Shown here: piece by piece, positions 8,494-16,969 of the stretch
How the letters are laid out: the number at the start of each line of letters is the position of its first letter
Numbering within the stretch: position 1 is the stretch's first letter
Assembly (NCBI GenBank): GCA_028873695.1
Contig: JAPPNU010000018.1
Location: forward strand, 1-35,275
DNA length: 35,275 nt
Source of the DNA: Gemmatimonadota bacterium
Lineage (GTDB): Bacteria > Latescibacterota > UBA2968 > GCA-2709665
Direction: 5' to 3'
Notes under the pieces: generated by a model
Database searches by the model: none
What the model was told of the DNA's origin: nothing
Seen by the model: the letters and a program-made list of their open reading frames with translations, nothing else
Position numbers and translations under genes: made by a program

Positions 8494-9552
8494 CTACGAA
8501 AGCGGAAAGTCGACCCGGCAGTTTCCGCCGTGGTGCGACTTCAGGATCCCCATCATTATTTCAACCGTCTTGCGCGCCTCCCGCGCGGGCGAGACCAGGT
8601 CGCCGCCATCCTCGAGTACCCGGATCAGTTCCGCCACCGCCGCCGTCTGATTTTCCATCGCGTATTTCCCCGGCAGAATGGGCGATGCTGCCGATTCGAA
8701 ATGCGATCGGCTTCGGATCAGGGATGCGCCCTGGTCGGAAATCTCGATGCGCCCGTCTTCGCAGGTCAGCGCGAATTTCGAACCCGGAAAGTTCACCTTG
8801 AACGCATTGTAGAATGCCCGTACGCCGTTATCGAACCGGATATAGGCCGACGCGTACGGATCGACGGCCGGATCTTTTCCGCCGTCCCCCTTGTATTCCG
8901 TGAAATGCTCGAACCCCGCTTCGAGTTCGGCAGCAAGCCACCGGGGATTGGCCTCGGCGAAGAAACAGACCATGTCCAGCAGGTGGGTGCCGTTCCTGAA
9001 CATCATCGCCCGACGGCTGAACTGCTCGCACACAACCGTTCGCAGCGGCCCGATCTCGCCGCTTCGTATGATCTCCCGGGCCTTGAGATAGCTCGGATTC
9101 CACCGCCTTGTGTGCTCGATGGACAGGAGTACGCCGTTGGCTTCGGCGGCGGCGATCATCCGGTCCGCGTCTTCCAGTGAGGTTGCGATCGGCTTCTCGC
9201 ACAGGATGGCTCGCGCTCCGCTTCCGGCGGCATCCACGGTCATTTCGGCGTGTACGTGGTCCGAAGTCGCCACGCTCACCAGGTCCGGTTTCTCCGCTTC
9301 GAGCATCTCGCGGTAATCGGTATAGAGACGCGCGTCCGGCCACACGTCTCCCCATTGCGCCCTGAAATCCGACAGCGCCTCCGCCCGGAGGTCGCACGCA
9401 CCCACCACCCGGGTTTGAGGATGCCGATCGTACGCGGCGGCGTGCGAGCCGGGCATCGGGCCGTACACCGGCAGGCCCCCATTTTCCTCGGGTCGCCTGG
9501 CGCCAATGCCGGTCAGGCCGATGATTACCGCGCGGTATTCGGGTTTTGACAT
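8494..9552 (-). CDS. Gfo/Idh/MocA-family oxidoreductase
   Basis: This 352-residue protein is a second Gfo/Idh/MocA oxidoreductase. It has a Rossmann start (AVIIGLTGIG, residues 8-17), an unusual ~25-residue insertion after it (PEENGGLPVYGPMPGSH, about 21-37) where most members go straight into a helix, and the CEKPIATS motif at 118-125 with the catalytic lysine. The remainder is the usual alpha/beta substrate domain. Start chosen at ATG 9552, eight bases after AAGGAGG; a longer frame begins 26 codons earlier without a site. It is only distantly similar to the gene at 7373, so the two probably act on different substrates or steps. The insertion next to the dinucleotide-binding loop could alter cofactor binding. 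Confidence 0.82.
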   Translation of the reverse strand: MSKPEYRAVIIGLTGIGARRPEENGGLPVYGPMPGSHAAAYDRHPQTRVVGACDLRAEALSDFRAQWGDVWPDARLYTDYREMLEAEKPDLVSVATSDHVHAEMTVDAAGSGARAILCEKPIATSLEDADRMIAAAEANGVLLSIEHTRRWNPSYLKAREIIRSGEIGPLRTVVCEQFSRRAMMFRNGTHLLDMVCFFAEANPRWLAAELEAGFEHFTEYKGDGGKDPAVDPYASAYIRFDNGVRAFYNAFKVNFPGSKFALTCEDGRIEISDQGASLIRSRSHFESAASPILPGKYAMENQTAAVAELIRVLEDGGDLVSPAREARKTVEIMMGILKSHHGGNCRVDFPLS

Positions 9553-9618
9553 GGACGTGTCCTCCTTATCAGCCTGCCGGTGGGTCACCACCCACGGGCG
9601 AATGGAAATTTGACGCAA

Positions 9619-9650
9619 GGGCGACCACAAGAGTCGCCCCTACAAATACG
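9619..9650 (+). repeat. Short palindromic repeat (GGGCGAC hairpin)
   Basis: GGGCGAC (9619-9625), loop CACAAGA, GTCGCCC (9633-9639), then CTACAAATAC. The same element is at 16835-16865 with GGGCAAC/GTTGCCC, so the pairing is kept although the bases differ. A truncated copy is at 1-13. Confidence 0.75.
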
Positions 9651-9704
9651 CCGGGGATCCTTTGAATTGTTCGCTGTTTTCAGTACGACGGCCGGCTTCA
9701 GCGC

Positions 9705-10856
9705 CTATTCCAGATTTTCCAGCGCTTTTTTCGCGCCTTTGTGGTCTTTATTCAATTTCAGGACGTTCCTGTACGCGTCGCGCGCGAGGTCCTGTCTTCC
9801 CTGGCGCGCGTAGATCCGGCCGAGCCTGTAGAGTCCGTTTATGCGTGCGAACTTCCATCGCGCCGGCTGTTGGCGAAGATAGGTTGTCAACGATTCCAGT
9901 CCCAGGTCCAGTTCCGTCCCGGTCAGGGCGGAGAACCTGCCAACCGCATAGAGGGCCTGAAGCCGAAATCCCTCGGCCGTCAGCGCTTTCTCGAAAGATT
10001 GGACGCCCGGGTGTGATTCGGCCGCCAGCGCCGCGAGAGCGTCCTTCGCGACCTCAAGGCTGCGGCGAGCGGCCAGGAACGCCTTTTCGTTTTCCTTCTC
10101 CAGCCTATACAGGTTGCTCAGTCGCCGCAGGACCGGACCGCGGTCGGGATAGGACTGGAGAAACGCCTCGTAGACCCGGATCGCGTCGCGGCGCCGCTCG
10201 GCGCGCAGGTAGTGGGTCGCCAGGGAAATTACCGGCCGTACGTCGCCATTCGCCTGGGCGACCGCGTCAAGATAGGCTTTTTCCCGTTTGTCCTGCGCCC
10301 TTTCCTTTGCGTGGATGATGGCCTGCGCCATGTAGCCTTCCATCGGGCTCCGGGACGCGATCTCCGCGGCCTGTCTCAGCGCTTTCTTCCTGTCGCCCCC
10401 CATAAGCCCCGGCGCGTTGAGATGGTATTCCACAAGTTTGGTACGTGCGGCGAAGTGATCGGGATCCAGTCGAACCGCCTCTTCGAACGCCTTGCGGGTG
10501 CGTCTGGCCTTGCCGGGCTTACCGAAAATGCTGGCGCGCTGCGCCCTCACGCCGTAAACCATCCCCAGCCAGTACTGATAGTCGGCCGAGTCCGGACTCG
10601 CTTCAACGGCCTTCTCGATCCACTTGAACCCCGCTTTTACGTCCCCCTTCCATACATTGATGCGGCCCAGCAGATAACAGATCGCGCCGCGGTCGGCCCC
10701 GGGCCGCGCGAGTAGTGTCTTCAGACTGTCTTCGGCATCGGCATATCGGCCCTCGATGAATGACGCCAGCGCCGGACGAATCTCCGTTGACGCCGCCTCA
10801 AGGCTCGGCGACAGGCACACCAGAACAATAAAGAAGATTACCGCACACCGTGTCAA
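9705..10856 (-). CDS. Exported TPR-repeat protein
   Basis: This 383-residue protein begins with a signal peptide (hydrophobic IFFIVLVCLSPSL, cleavage likely near residue 21) and then consists of tetratricopeptide repeats. Clear repeat units include SFIEGRYADAEDSLKTLL, AFEEAVRLDPDHFAARTKL, DAIRVYEAFLQSYPDRG and a C-terminal GRIYARQGRQDLARDAYRNV. TPRs are helical hairpins for protein-protein contact, so it is probably a periplasmic scaffold or assembly factor. The start is TTG, supported by AGGAGG five bases upstream and by the signal peptide. The long 24-bp tandem region lies directly upstream; the next minus-strand genes upstream are the ABC pair. No enzyme motif is seen, and the function is not known. 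Confidence 0.75.
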   Translation of the reverse strand: MTRCAVIFFIVLVCLSPSLEAASTEIRPALASFIEGRYADAEDSLKTLLARPGADRGAICYLLGRINVWKGDVKAGFKWIEKAVEASPDSADYQYWLGMVYGVRAQRASIFGKPGKARRTRKAFEEAVRLDPDHFAARTKLVEYHLNAPGLMGGDRKKALRQAAEIASRSPMEGYMAQAIIHAKERAQDKREKAYLDAVAQANGDVRPVISLATHYLRAERRRDAIRVYEAFLQSYPDRGPVLRRLSNLYRLEKENEKAFLAARRSLEVAKDALAALAAESHPGVQSFEKALTAEGFRLQALYAVGRFSALTGTELDLGLESLTTYLRQQPARWKFARINGLYRLGRIYARQGRQDLARDAYRNVLKLNKDHKGAKKALENLE

Positions 10857-10861
10857 TTCAC

Positions 10862-11107
10862 CCTCCTGAGTCTTCGCGACGAATTTACGAAACTACGAAA
10901 GAACGAGACTACGAAAAAGCGGGAAGACATCATTCGTCTTCTGGTTTTCTCGTTTACTCGTCTATTCGTATTCTCGCCTATTCGTCTATTCGTATTCTCG
11001 CCTATTCGTCTATTCGTATGCTCGCCTTCTCGTTCTCTCGTTTACTCGCCTATTTTTCCTCTCGTCTCTTCGTATTCTCGTTTACTCGTCTCTTCGTATT
11101 CTCGCCC
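10862..11107. repeat. Low-complexity tandem array (24-bp unit)
   Basis: The 251-base gap between the TPR gene and the ABC gene is almost wholly repetitive. A 24-bp unit starting CGTCTATTCGTATTCTCG is repeated exactly at 10959-10982 and 10983-11006, with a degenerate third copy at 11007-11030. Around it are looser TTCGT/TTCTCG/TTTACTCG repeats. The minus strand (the transcribed sense of both neighbours) is purine-rich, built of ACGAA/ACGAG words. No start, stop or protein is supported. Confidence 0.85.
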
Positions 11108-12802
11108 CTATTCCTGCTGCCACAGTCCATGAAAATCGGCGTACAGCGCGTGCCGGCCCAGCAGTTCGTCGTGGCCGCCGACGTCGATGCCGCCGCCGTC
11201 CATCACCAGCACCCGCCTCGCACGCCGAGTGGCCGCCATACGGTGCGCGACAACGATCAGGGTGCGGCCCAGGGCCATGAACGCCCTTTCCGCGCGTTCC
11301 TCCGCCGCAGGGTCGAGGTGACATGTGGCCTCATCCAGCACGAAAATCGGCGACGCCGCCAGGTGCGACCGCGCCAGGGTCACCAACTGACGTTCCCCCT
11401 CGGAAAGGCCGGACTTCGTGAGGTTGACTTCCGCGTCCAGTCCGCCCAATCTGTCGATCACGCGTTCCAGCCCCACGGCCCTCGCGGAATCGGCGATTTC
11501 CGCTTCGGATGCCGAAGGCCGCAGGTATACCAGGTTCTCGCGCAGCGTTCCCACGAAGACGTACGCCTCCTGGGGCACCATCGTAATCAGACGCGGACGA
11601 TCCGGCCGCAGAAAGCAGGTCTCCCCGTCGACTGTGATGGCGCCGCTGTCCGGACGCAATACGCCCGCCAGCAAGGCGGCCAGCGTGGACTTGCCGATCC
11701 CGCTGGGGCCCACAATCGCCAGATGATCGCCGGCCGGGACGTCCAGCGAGAATCCCTCCACGATGGGCCGCCCGGCGCCGTACGCAAAGGTCAGATCGCG
11801 CACCGCCAATGCCGGTTGTCGCGGCGGCGGCATGCGCGCTTCACCATTCGCCGCCGGCGCCGCGCCATCTCCGGTGGATGCCAGCAGGCGCGCATGGTGG
11901 ATGCGTAACGTGACCAGCCTGGACAGCCCGTACGTCACGAATGCCGTCGCCGCCGTCAAACCCGCGAGCAGGTACGTGAACGACCCGACCACCTCACCCG
12001 CGCTCAGCAGATCGTTGCGAACCAGGTACGGTACGAAGCCCAGGGCCGTCAGGGCGGGAAACGTGGTGGCGACGGCGTTCACGACGCCGAACCCGACAGC
12101 CTGGTGGTCGTATTGCCTGAGCGAAGCCCTGACGGACCGGTTGATCCGATCTTCGACGCGGTCCATGGCGAATCCCCTGGCGCCCGCGGCCACCAGGTCG
12201 CGCACGGACTGGAGCGCGCGGGTTGTTTCGCCGTGGGTTTCCTCATCGGCGAGCATGGACGCCGTCTGGTCGCGGGTCCTGACGCGGACGACCGCAATCT
12301 GCAGAAGCGCGGCCACAACGAGCCAGGGCAAAGCCAGGACGAGAAGCGTCCACGACAACGTCGCGAGTCCGGCAGCCGATCCGATGGCGAAAAGGCCGCT
12401 CGGCCCCAGGCGCAGAAAATGCGCCAGCACGTCTACCAGCGCCGGAACGTGCTGGGTGAGTTCCGCGCCGGAACGCAGCACCCGGTCCGAACGTACCGCA
12501 TCGCCCAGCGTGTGCAGAACGGTGTCGCGGGTCAGGTCGACCTGCACCCTCGACGTGAGTATGGCCGTCCAATGCGAGAGACGCAACAGCGACCAGACGC
12601 CGACCGCGCCCGCGACCAGTAGCGCGCCGATCCACGCCAGGGACCCTGAGAGATCGCCCGCGCGCGCCGTATCCACGGCGCTGGCGATGAGGCGACCGGA
12701 GAGCGCCGGGGCGAGTGTCACGCCCACGCTGCACACGGCGATACGAAACAGGCATCCCCTGTGCCTTGACACGTAGTGATACAGCGATCGGATGGGCGTC
12801 AT
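11108..12802 (-). CDS. ABC exporter half-transporter, ATPase with intact catalytic Glu
   Basis: This 564-residue protein is an ABC half-transporter: about 300 residues of membrane-spanning helices followed by a nucleotide-binding domain. The Walker A GPSGIGKST is near residue 365, the signature is atypical (LSEGERQ, near 467, not LSGGQ), the Walker B plus catalytic glutamate is FVLDEAT (near 485), and the switch histidine is in VVAHRM (near 520). It starts with ATG overlapping the stop of the upstream half-transporter by four bases (ATGA), so the two are translationally coupled and almost certainly form a heterodimer. Together with its partner it should extrude lipid, drug or peptide substrates; substrate unknown. 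Confidence 0.88.
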   Translation of the reverse strand: MTPIRSLYHYVSRHRGCLFRIAVCSVGVTLAPALSGRLIASAVDTARAGDLSGSLAWIGALLVAGAVGVWSLLRLSHWTAILTSRVQVDLTRDTVLHTLGDAVRSDRVLRSGAELTQHVPALVDVLAHFLRLGPSGLFAIGSAAGLATLSWTLLVLALPWLVVAALLQIAVVRVRTRDQTASMLADEETHGETTRALQSVRDLVAAGARGFAMDRVEDRINRSVRASLRQYDHQAVGFGVVNAVATTFPALTALGFVPYLVRNDLLSAGEVVGSFTYLLAGLTAATAFVTYGLSRLVTLRIHHARLLASTGDGAAPAANGEARMPPPRQPALAVRDLTFAYGAGRPIVEGFSLDVPAGDHLAIVGPSGIGKSTLAALLAGVLRPDSGAITVDGETCFLRPDRPRLITMVPQEAYVFVGTLRENLVYLRPSASEAEIADSARAVGLERVIDRLGGLDAEVNLTKSGLSEGERQLVTLARSHLAASPIFVLDEATCHLDPAAEERAERAFMALGRTLIVVAHRMAATRRARRVLVMDGGGIDVGGHDELLGRHALYADFHGLWQQE

Positions 12803-14571
12803 TCAGCCGCCTCCTCCGACGGGTCGCCCTGGAAGGCGGCGCGGTAGGCGGCGTCCTGCCACAGTTCGGCATGCGGCGCCACGCGCCGGACCTCGCCCTC
12901 GAAAAGCCAGGCCACGAGATCGGCTGCCGCCGCGGTGCTCGCCCGGTGGGCGATCACAACGGTCGTCCGCGACCTCCCAAGCCTCCTCAGCGCCGCGAGG
13001 ACGCGCGCCTCGGTAGCCACGTCCAGACTGCTGAGGGCATCGTCCAGAATCAAAATGGGCGTATCCCTGAACGCGGCCCGCGCAAGCCCCAGCCGCTGGT
13101 GTTCGCCGCCCGACGTCGGCGCGTCGTCAAGGGGTGAATCGTAACCCTTCGGCAGACGTTCGATGAATGCGTCCGCTTCGACCTGCCGCGCGGCGGCACG
13201 CACGGCCTCGTCTGTGGTTTCCGCTCCAAGCGTTATGACGTCACGGATCGTGTCGCCGAAAAGCGCTGGCCGCTCGAATGCATATCCCACGAGTCGAGAG
13301 AGCGCGTCGCGGGGCAACCCGGAGACAGCCGCGCCGTCGATGCGAATAACGCCGCGGTCCGGATCCTGTAGCCGGCCGATCAGTCCCGCGAGCGTGGTCT
13401 TGCCGACGCCTGACCGGCCGACAAGGGCGACCGTCTTTCCGGCGGGAATGAGGAGATCCACGCGCCGGAGGACCTGCTCTTGCGGTCCGCCGAGGGAAAC
13501 GCTTTCGATACGGATCTCGCCAGGCCCCTCCGGGTGGGGCGCGTCCCGCCCGGGTTCAGGCACGGCGGCCGGAGCTCGAAGTACGGCGAGTACCCGTGCC
13601 GCGTAGGCGCGAAAGATGGCGATCTGGAACCAGCCGTTGTCGAACAGGCCGGCGACGCTCGCGTAAGTCATCTGCGCGTAGCGGATGGCGGCCATCAGCG
13701 CGCCCGCGGTCAGGCCGCCCGACGCCAACAGAAGCACGCCGGCGACTGCAGTGACGGTCAGAACGACGTGATTGGCGCTGGTGACCAACACGCCGCCGCG
13801 GCCGAAGTCTTCCAGGATCTCACGCGTCTTTTCCGCCACGTGCGGCAACGGCTTCGTAATGCGCTCGACTTCCCGTTCCAGAGTGCCCGCGGCGCGTATG
13901 GTGCGTCTTCCGGCGAGGGCGCCCGTGTACGCGTTGACCATGCGGCTGTTCAGTTCGTCGAGCCCGGTCTGTCCCGCGGTAAGCGCGCCCATCAACCGGT
14001 GCATGAGGACGGTAACGGCGCCGACGCCCGCGAGCGCAACCGCTGCAAACACCCAGTGTACGTAGAACAGCGCAGCGAGACTGCCCGCGCCGGTGAGAAA
14101 CCCCGTACCGATCCGCAGCAGGGTCTCCGGATAACGCGGCAGGTACGACGCCTCCGAGCGGATCCGGTTCTGCAGGTCTCCGTCGTCGAACGGCCGCCGG
14201 CCGGGCATGCCGAGGTCCAGCGCATGGCCGACCATTCCGCGCGTCAGCCCCCTTTCGATGGGGGCCCGGAGCCTGGCTCTCACGGGTTCCGCAACGATTT
14301 CAATAAGCACCGATACGATCATCGCGACCGCCAGCGCCTGGAACCCCCAGCCGATTCGACCTTCCACTGCCTCGTCGATCGTTACGGCGGCCAGGGCAGG
14401 AGCGGCCAGCCCAGCGCCGATGGACAGCAGGCTCAGTAAAGCGTCGAAAGCGAACCAGTGCCATGCGCCGCGGGCGTACGGGCGCAGAAACGCCATCACC
14501 TCACGGATATTGGGAAGCCGGGGATCGTCCGGACGAATGTCCTGGCCCTTCGAATCATTCTCTTCAGGCAC
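12799..14571 (-). CDS. ABC exporter half-transporter, degenerate ATPase site
   Basis: This 590-residue protein has an N-terminal membrane domain (about residues 25-320) and a C-terminal ATPase domain. Walker A is GRSGVGKTT near residue 385, the signature TSGGEHQ near 486, Walker B is ILILDDALSS near 509, and the switch histidine is in VIAHRA near 540. The residue after the Walker B aspartate is Asp, not the catalytic Glu. With the partner's odd LSEGE signature this predicts one hydrolysing site (partner Walker A/B with this TSGGE) and one degenerate site, as in known asymmetric heterodimeric exporters. The start is GTG with AAGGTGG upstream. It is the first gene of the pair. A GCTGAYN heptad repeat lies 30 bases upstream. 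Confidence 0.88.
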   Translation of the reverse strand: MPEENDSKGQDIRPDDPRLPNIREVMAFLRPYARGAWHWFAFDALLSLLSIGAGLAAPALAAVTIDEAVEGRIGWGFQALAVAMIVSVLIEIVAEPVRARLRAPIERGLTRGMVGHALDLGMPGRRPFDDGDLQNRIRSEASYLPRYPETLLRIGTGFLTGAGSLAALFYVHWVFAAVALAGVGAVTVLMHRLMGALTAGQTGLDELNSRMVNAYTGALAGRRTIRAAGTLEREVERITKPLPHVAEKTREILEDFGRGGVLVTSANHVVLTVTAVAGVLLLASGGLTAGALMAAIRYAQMTYASVAGLFDNGWFQIAIFRAYAARVLAVLRAPAAVPEPGRDAPHPEGPGEIRIESVSLGGPQEQVLRRVDLLIPAGKTVALVGRSGVGKTTLAGLIGRLQDPDRGVIRIDGAAVSGLPRDALSRLVGYAFERPALFGDTIRDVITLGAETTDEAVRAAARQVEADAFIERLPKGYDSPLDDAPTSGGEHQRLGLARAAFRDTPILILDDALSSLDVATEARVLAALRRLGRSRTTVVIAHRASTAAAADLVAWLFEGEVRRVAPHAELWQDAAYRAAFQGDPSEEAAE

Positions 14572-14601
14572 CGTGCCACCACCTTATACAAACACCGAAT
14601 G

Positions 14602-14626
14602 GCTGACCGCTGGCGGCTGATAGCTG
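14602..14626. repeat. GCTGAYN heptad tandem repeat
   Basis: GCTGACC, GCTGGCG, GCTGATA and GCTG follow each other at a strict 7-base period just upstream of the GTG of the ABC gene. Related runs are at 7267-7284 and 16744-16775. Confidence 0.6.
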
Positions 14627-14640
14627 CGTTTCGCCGTCGT

Positions 14641-15804
14641 TCAATACATATGTATCGCTCCGTCCGGTCCCACGTAGCGACGCGGGGGCAGCGCCTGGAA
14701 CGGCCGCGACTTCACCAGGTCCATATCCAGCTCGACGCCAAGCCCCGGGCGCCGCCCCAGTTCCTCGACGTCCACGTAGCCGCCGAAGAGCGGCACCCTC
14801 AGCGTCTGGACGTCGTCGAACCACGGTCGCAGGCGGCAATGCTCCAGGATCTCGAAATTCTGCATCGCCGCGGCGGCGTGGGCGGCTCCAGCCAGCGCCA
14901 CCGGGCCGTAGGGATTGTGCGGCGCGATCCCGATCCCGTACACCTCTGCGAAATGGGCGATCTTCATCAGTTCGCTGATCCCGCCGGCGTGACAAATGTC
15001 CACCTGGCACACGTCCACCGCCTGTTTCTCAAACCACTCCCGGCAGTCCCACCGTGTCATCCACCGTTCTCCCACCGCAACCCGCATACCCGGAAAATCC
15101 CGCTTCAGTCTCACGTACGGTTCAACCGTACTCTGCTCGATCGGCTCTTCCACGAAAAACAGGTCCAGCGGCTGCAATTGCCGCATCAGGCGATGCGCCG
15201 CCACGGGCGAAAATACGCCGCCGCAGTCGATCATCAGCGCGGCATCCGGCCCCAGCGCCTGGCGCAGCCGGGTCATCTCCCGGACGGCCACGTCCGCCTG
15301 TTCGTGCATATCGAACGGCGCAACCGCCGGGCCGTGCCCGTGCTTGAACGCATCGAAACCCTCATCCAGGGCCTGTGCCGCGTGCGCCTCCAGCGAATCC
15401 GGACCCAGGTCCGCCCGTGCGTAACACCGGACCTTGTCGCGGACCCTTCCGCCCAGCAGCCTGAATACGGGCTGTCCGGTTGCCTTGCCCACGATATCCC
15501 ACAATGCGACGTCGATTCCGCTGACGGCGCTCGTATGAACCACGCCCCGCTTCCACCAGAAGTCCCGGTACCCCAGTTGCCAGACGTACTCCACGTCCAT
15601 TGGGTTCATACCCAGCAGCCTGGGTTTCAGCGACGTCTCCACCTGCGCCGCTACGGCCATTTCGTGGTGCTCCGTGGTGGCCTCGCCGATTCCGGTAATG
15701 CCGGCGTCCGTCTCCACCTCCACGAATACCCAGTTCCGCCTGGGCGTCTTCCCGTCCGCCGCGGGGACGTTCATGACGTGCGCCGTGATGTCGACGATTT
15801 TCAT
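14641..15804 (-). CDS. Mandelate racemase/enolase-superfamily sugar-acid dehydratase
   Basis: This 387-residue protein belongs to the enolase superfamily, closest in layout to D-galactonate dehydratase (DgoD): capping domain (to about residue 125), then a TIM barrel. The three metal ligands are visible as D193 (MIDCGG), E219 (FVEEP) and E246 (VGERW), and the Asp-His dyad as D269 (QVDICHAGG) and H296 (APHNPYGP). In DgoD a histidine lies two residues after the first metal ligand; here that position is glycine (D193-C-G), so the substrate or stereochemistry likely differs. The family abstracts the proton alpha to a carboxylate and dehydrates aldonic acids. Its ATG starts one base after the stop of the DapA-family gene, so the two form an operon. 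Confidence 0.85.
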   Translation of the reverse strand: MKIVDITAHVMNVPAADGKTPRRNWVFVEVETDAGITGIGEATTEHHEMAVAAQVETSLKPRLLGMNPMDVEYVWQLGYRDFWWKRGVVHTSAVSGIDVALWDIVGKATGQPVFRLLGGRVRDKVRCYARADLGPDSLEAHAAQALDEGFDAFKHGHGPAVAPFDMHEQADVAVREMTRLRQALGPDAALMIDCGGVFSPVAAHRLMRQLQPLDLFFVEEPIEQSTVEPYVRLKRDFPGMRVAVGERWMTRWDCREWFEKQAVDVCQVDICHAGGISELMKIAHFAEVYGIGIAPHNPYGPVALAGAAHAAAAMQNFEILEHCRLRPWFDDVQTLRVPLFGGYVDVEELGRRPGLGVELDMDLVKSRPFQALPPRRYVGPDGAIHMY

Positions 15805-15805
15805 C

Positions 15806-16726
15806 TCAGCGCTCCTGTAGGAGCTTTTTCGATCTGAAGAATTCCCTGAGCCCTTCCATCTCCTCGTCGTTCAACGAATAGTAGGGTTTCCGGCGCCAAC
15901 GCCCGGCCACGCCGAAGATCTCCATCGCGCCATGGAACCCCGCGTTCCATCCGCCGGTCAGCTTGCCGATATAGTCGAAGAACGGCATGTCGTATTCACG
16001 GATGACTTCTCTGGCCGCTTCGACGTCGGCTTTCCGGATCGCATTCCAGTATCGCCGCGCGATCTCCGGCTGGAACGTGACATACGACGACATGTAACCG
16101 TCGCATCCGTACGGCCACATATTCATGTGGTTCACCTTCTGCCCGCCCGCGAACACCGCCACCCGTTCGTGCGCGACAAGGCAGAGCCGCCGGGCGAAAT
16201 CCCCGCACACGTCGTCCTTGATCGCGACCACGTTTTCGAATCCGTCCAGCGTTCTTTCTATCACCTCCAACCCGAATGCCGGTCCTCGGGCGGAGAACGA
16301 GCCCGTGACGATCATCACCGGCATCGTACGCGAGACCTCGCCGTAATGTTCCACCATCGTCTCGACCGTACTTGAAGCCCCCCATGCCGGCGGAAGCGCC
16401 ATCAGCACGTCCGCTCCCTGCGCCTTCGCGAACGATGCGAAGGCGACCGAGCGACGGGTGTCAAAATAGCGATCGGCCGCCACCACCATACCCCGGCCGG
16501 CGGTGTGTTCGCACGTTACCCGGGTTACCTCCGCGATCTCCGCCTCCGACATGCAAATATAATGGCTGTCTCCCGCCGTGAGCAGCACGGTTCGGCTTCC
16601 GCCTTCCAGCACAAAATCGATCTGGTTCCGCAGCCCGTTGTAATCCACGCCGCCGTCCTCGTTGAACGGCGTCGCGATCGACGATATGATCCCAGTTAGA
16701 TGCGCCCGAACTTCGTTGCGGTCCAT
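15806..16726 (-). CDS. DapA/NanA-family lyase or dehydratase
   Basis: This 306-residue TIM-barrel protein belongs to the dihydrodipicolinate synthase/N-acetylneuraminate lyase family, which forms a Schiff base between a 2-keto acid and a lysine. The lysine is seen as K170 in VVAIKDD. The usual catalytic tyrosine (in YNVPxR-type motifs about 30 residues before the lysine) is absent: the segment reads MIVTGSFSARG, at 138-148. The GTTGE loop is also replaced, by TAGDS at 50-54. The fold and Schiff base remain, but the reaction is probably not standard aldol cleavage. Start chosen at ATG 16726; a TTG four codons earlier lacks a site. It is the first gene of an operon with the dehydratase, fitting a 2-keto-3-deoxy sugar-acid route. 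Confidence 0.8.
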   Translation of the reverse strand: MDRNEVRAHLTGIISSIATPFNEDGGVDYNGLRNQIDFVLEGGSRTVLLTAGDSHYICMSEAEIAEVTRVTCEHTAGRGMVVAADRYFDTRRSVAFASFAKAQGADVLMALPPAWGASSTVETMVEHYGEVSRTMPVMIVTGSFSARGPAFGLEVIERTLDGFENVVAIKDDVCGDFARRLCLVAHERVAVFAGGQKVNHMNMWPYGCDGYMSSYVTFQPEIARRYWNAIRKADVEAAREVIREYDMPFFDYIGKLTGGWNAGFHGAMEIFGVAGRWRRKPYYSLNDEEMEGLREFFRSKKLLQER

Positions 16727-16743
16727 GGAAAACCCCAAAAAAG

Positions 16744-16775
16744 CAGCTGTCAGCGATCAGCCGTCAGCTGTCAGC
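16744..16775 (-). repeat. GCTGAYN heptad tandem repeat
   Basis: On the minus strand the sequence is GCTGACA, GCTGACG, GCTGATC, GCTGACA, GCTG with an exact 7-base period. It ends 18 bases before the ATG of the DapA-family gene. Confidence 0.75.
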
Positions 16776-16834
16776 CAGAAGCGGTTACAGTTAAGGACTG
16801 GCGCCGGTAATCGCCGATATCCCAACCGCAATGT

Positions 16835-16865
16835 GGGCAACCACAAGGGTTGCCCCTACAAATGC
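16835..16865 (+). repeat. Short palindromic repeat (GGGCAAC hairpin)
   Basis: GGGCAAC (16835-16841), loop CACAAGG, GTTGCCC (16849-16855), then CTACAAATGC. It is the second full copy of the element at 9619-9650, with a compensated base pair. Confidence 0.75.
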
Positions 16866-16969
16866 TACATTCGCGCGCTCGGTCAGGGCGGCAGGGGCTT
16901 TTCCGCGCAATTCCGTCCCGCAACATAGCCCGGCACTGCCTGCACTGAACGCAGGGCAGCGGCTTTCGT

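Noticed and set aside
10959..11030. Possible CRISPR array
   Set aside because: The 24-bp units are directly adjacent with no unique spacers, and no cas gene is nearby.
10850..11908. 352-codon frame with SSIRILAY protein repeats
   Set aside because: The repeats come from translating the 24-bp non-coding array; the rest is antisense to an ABC transporter.
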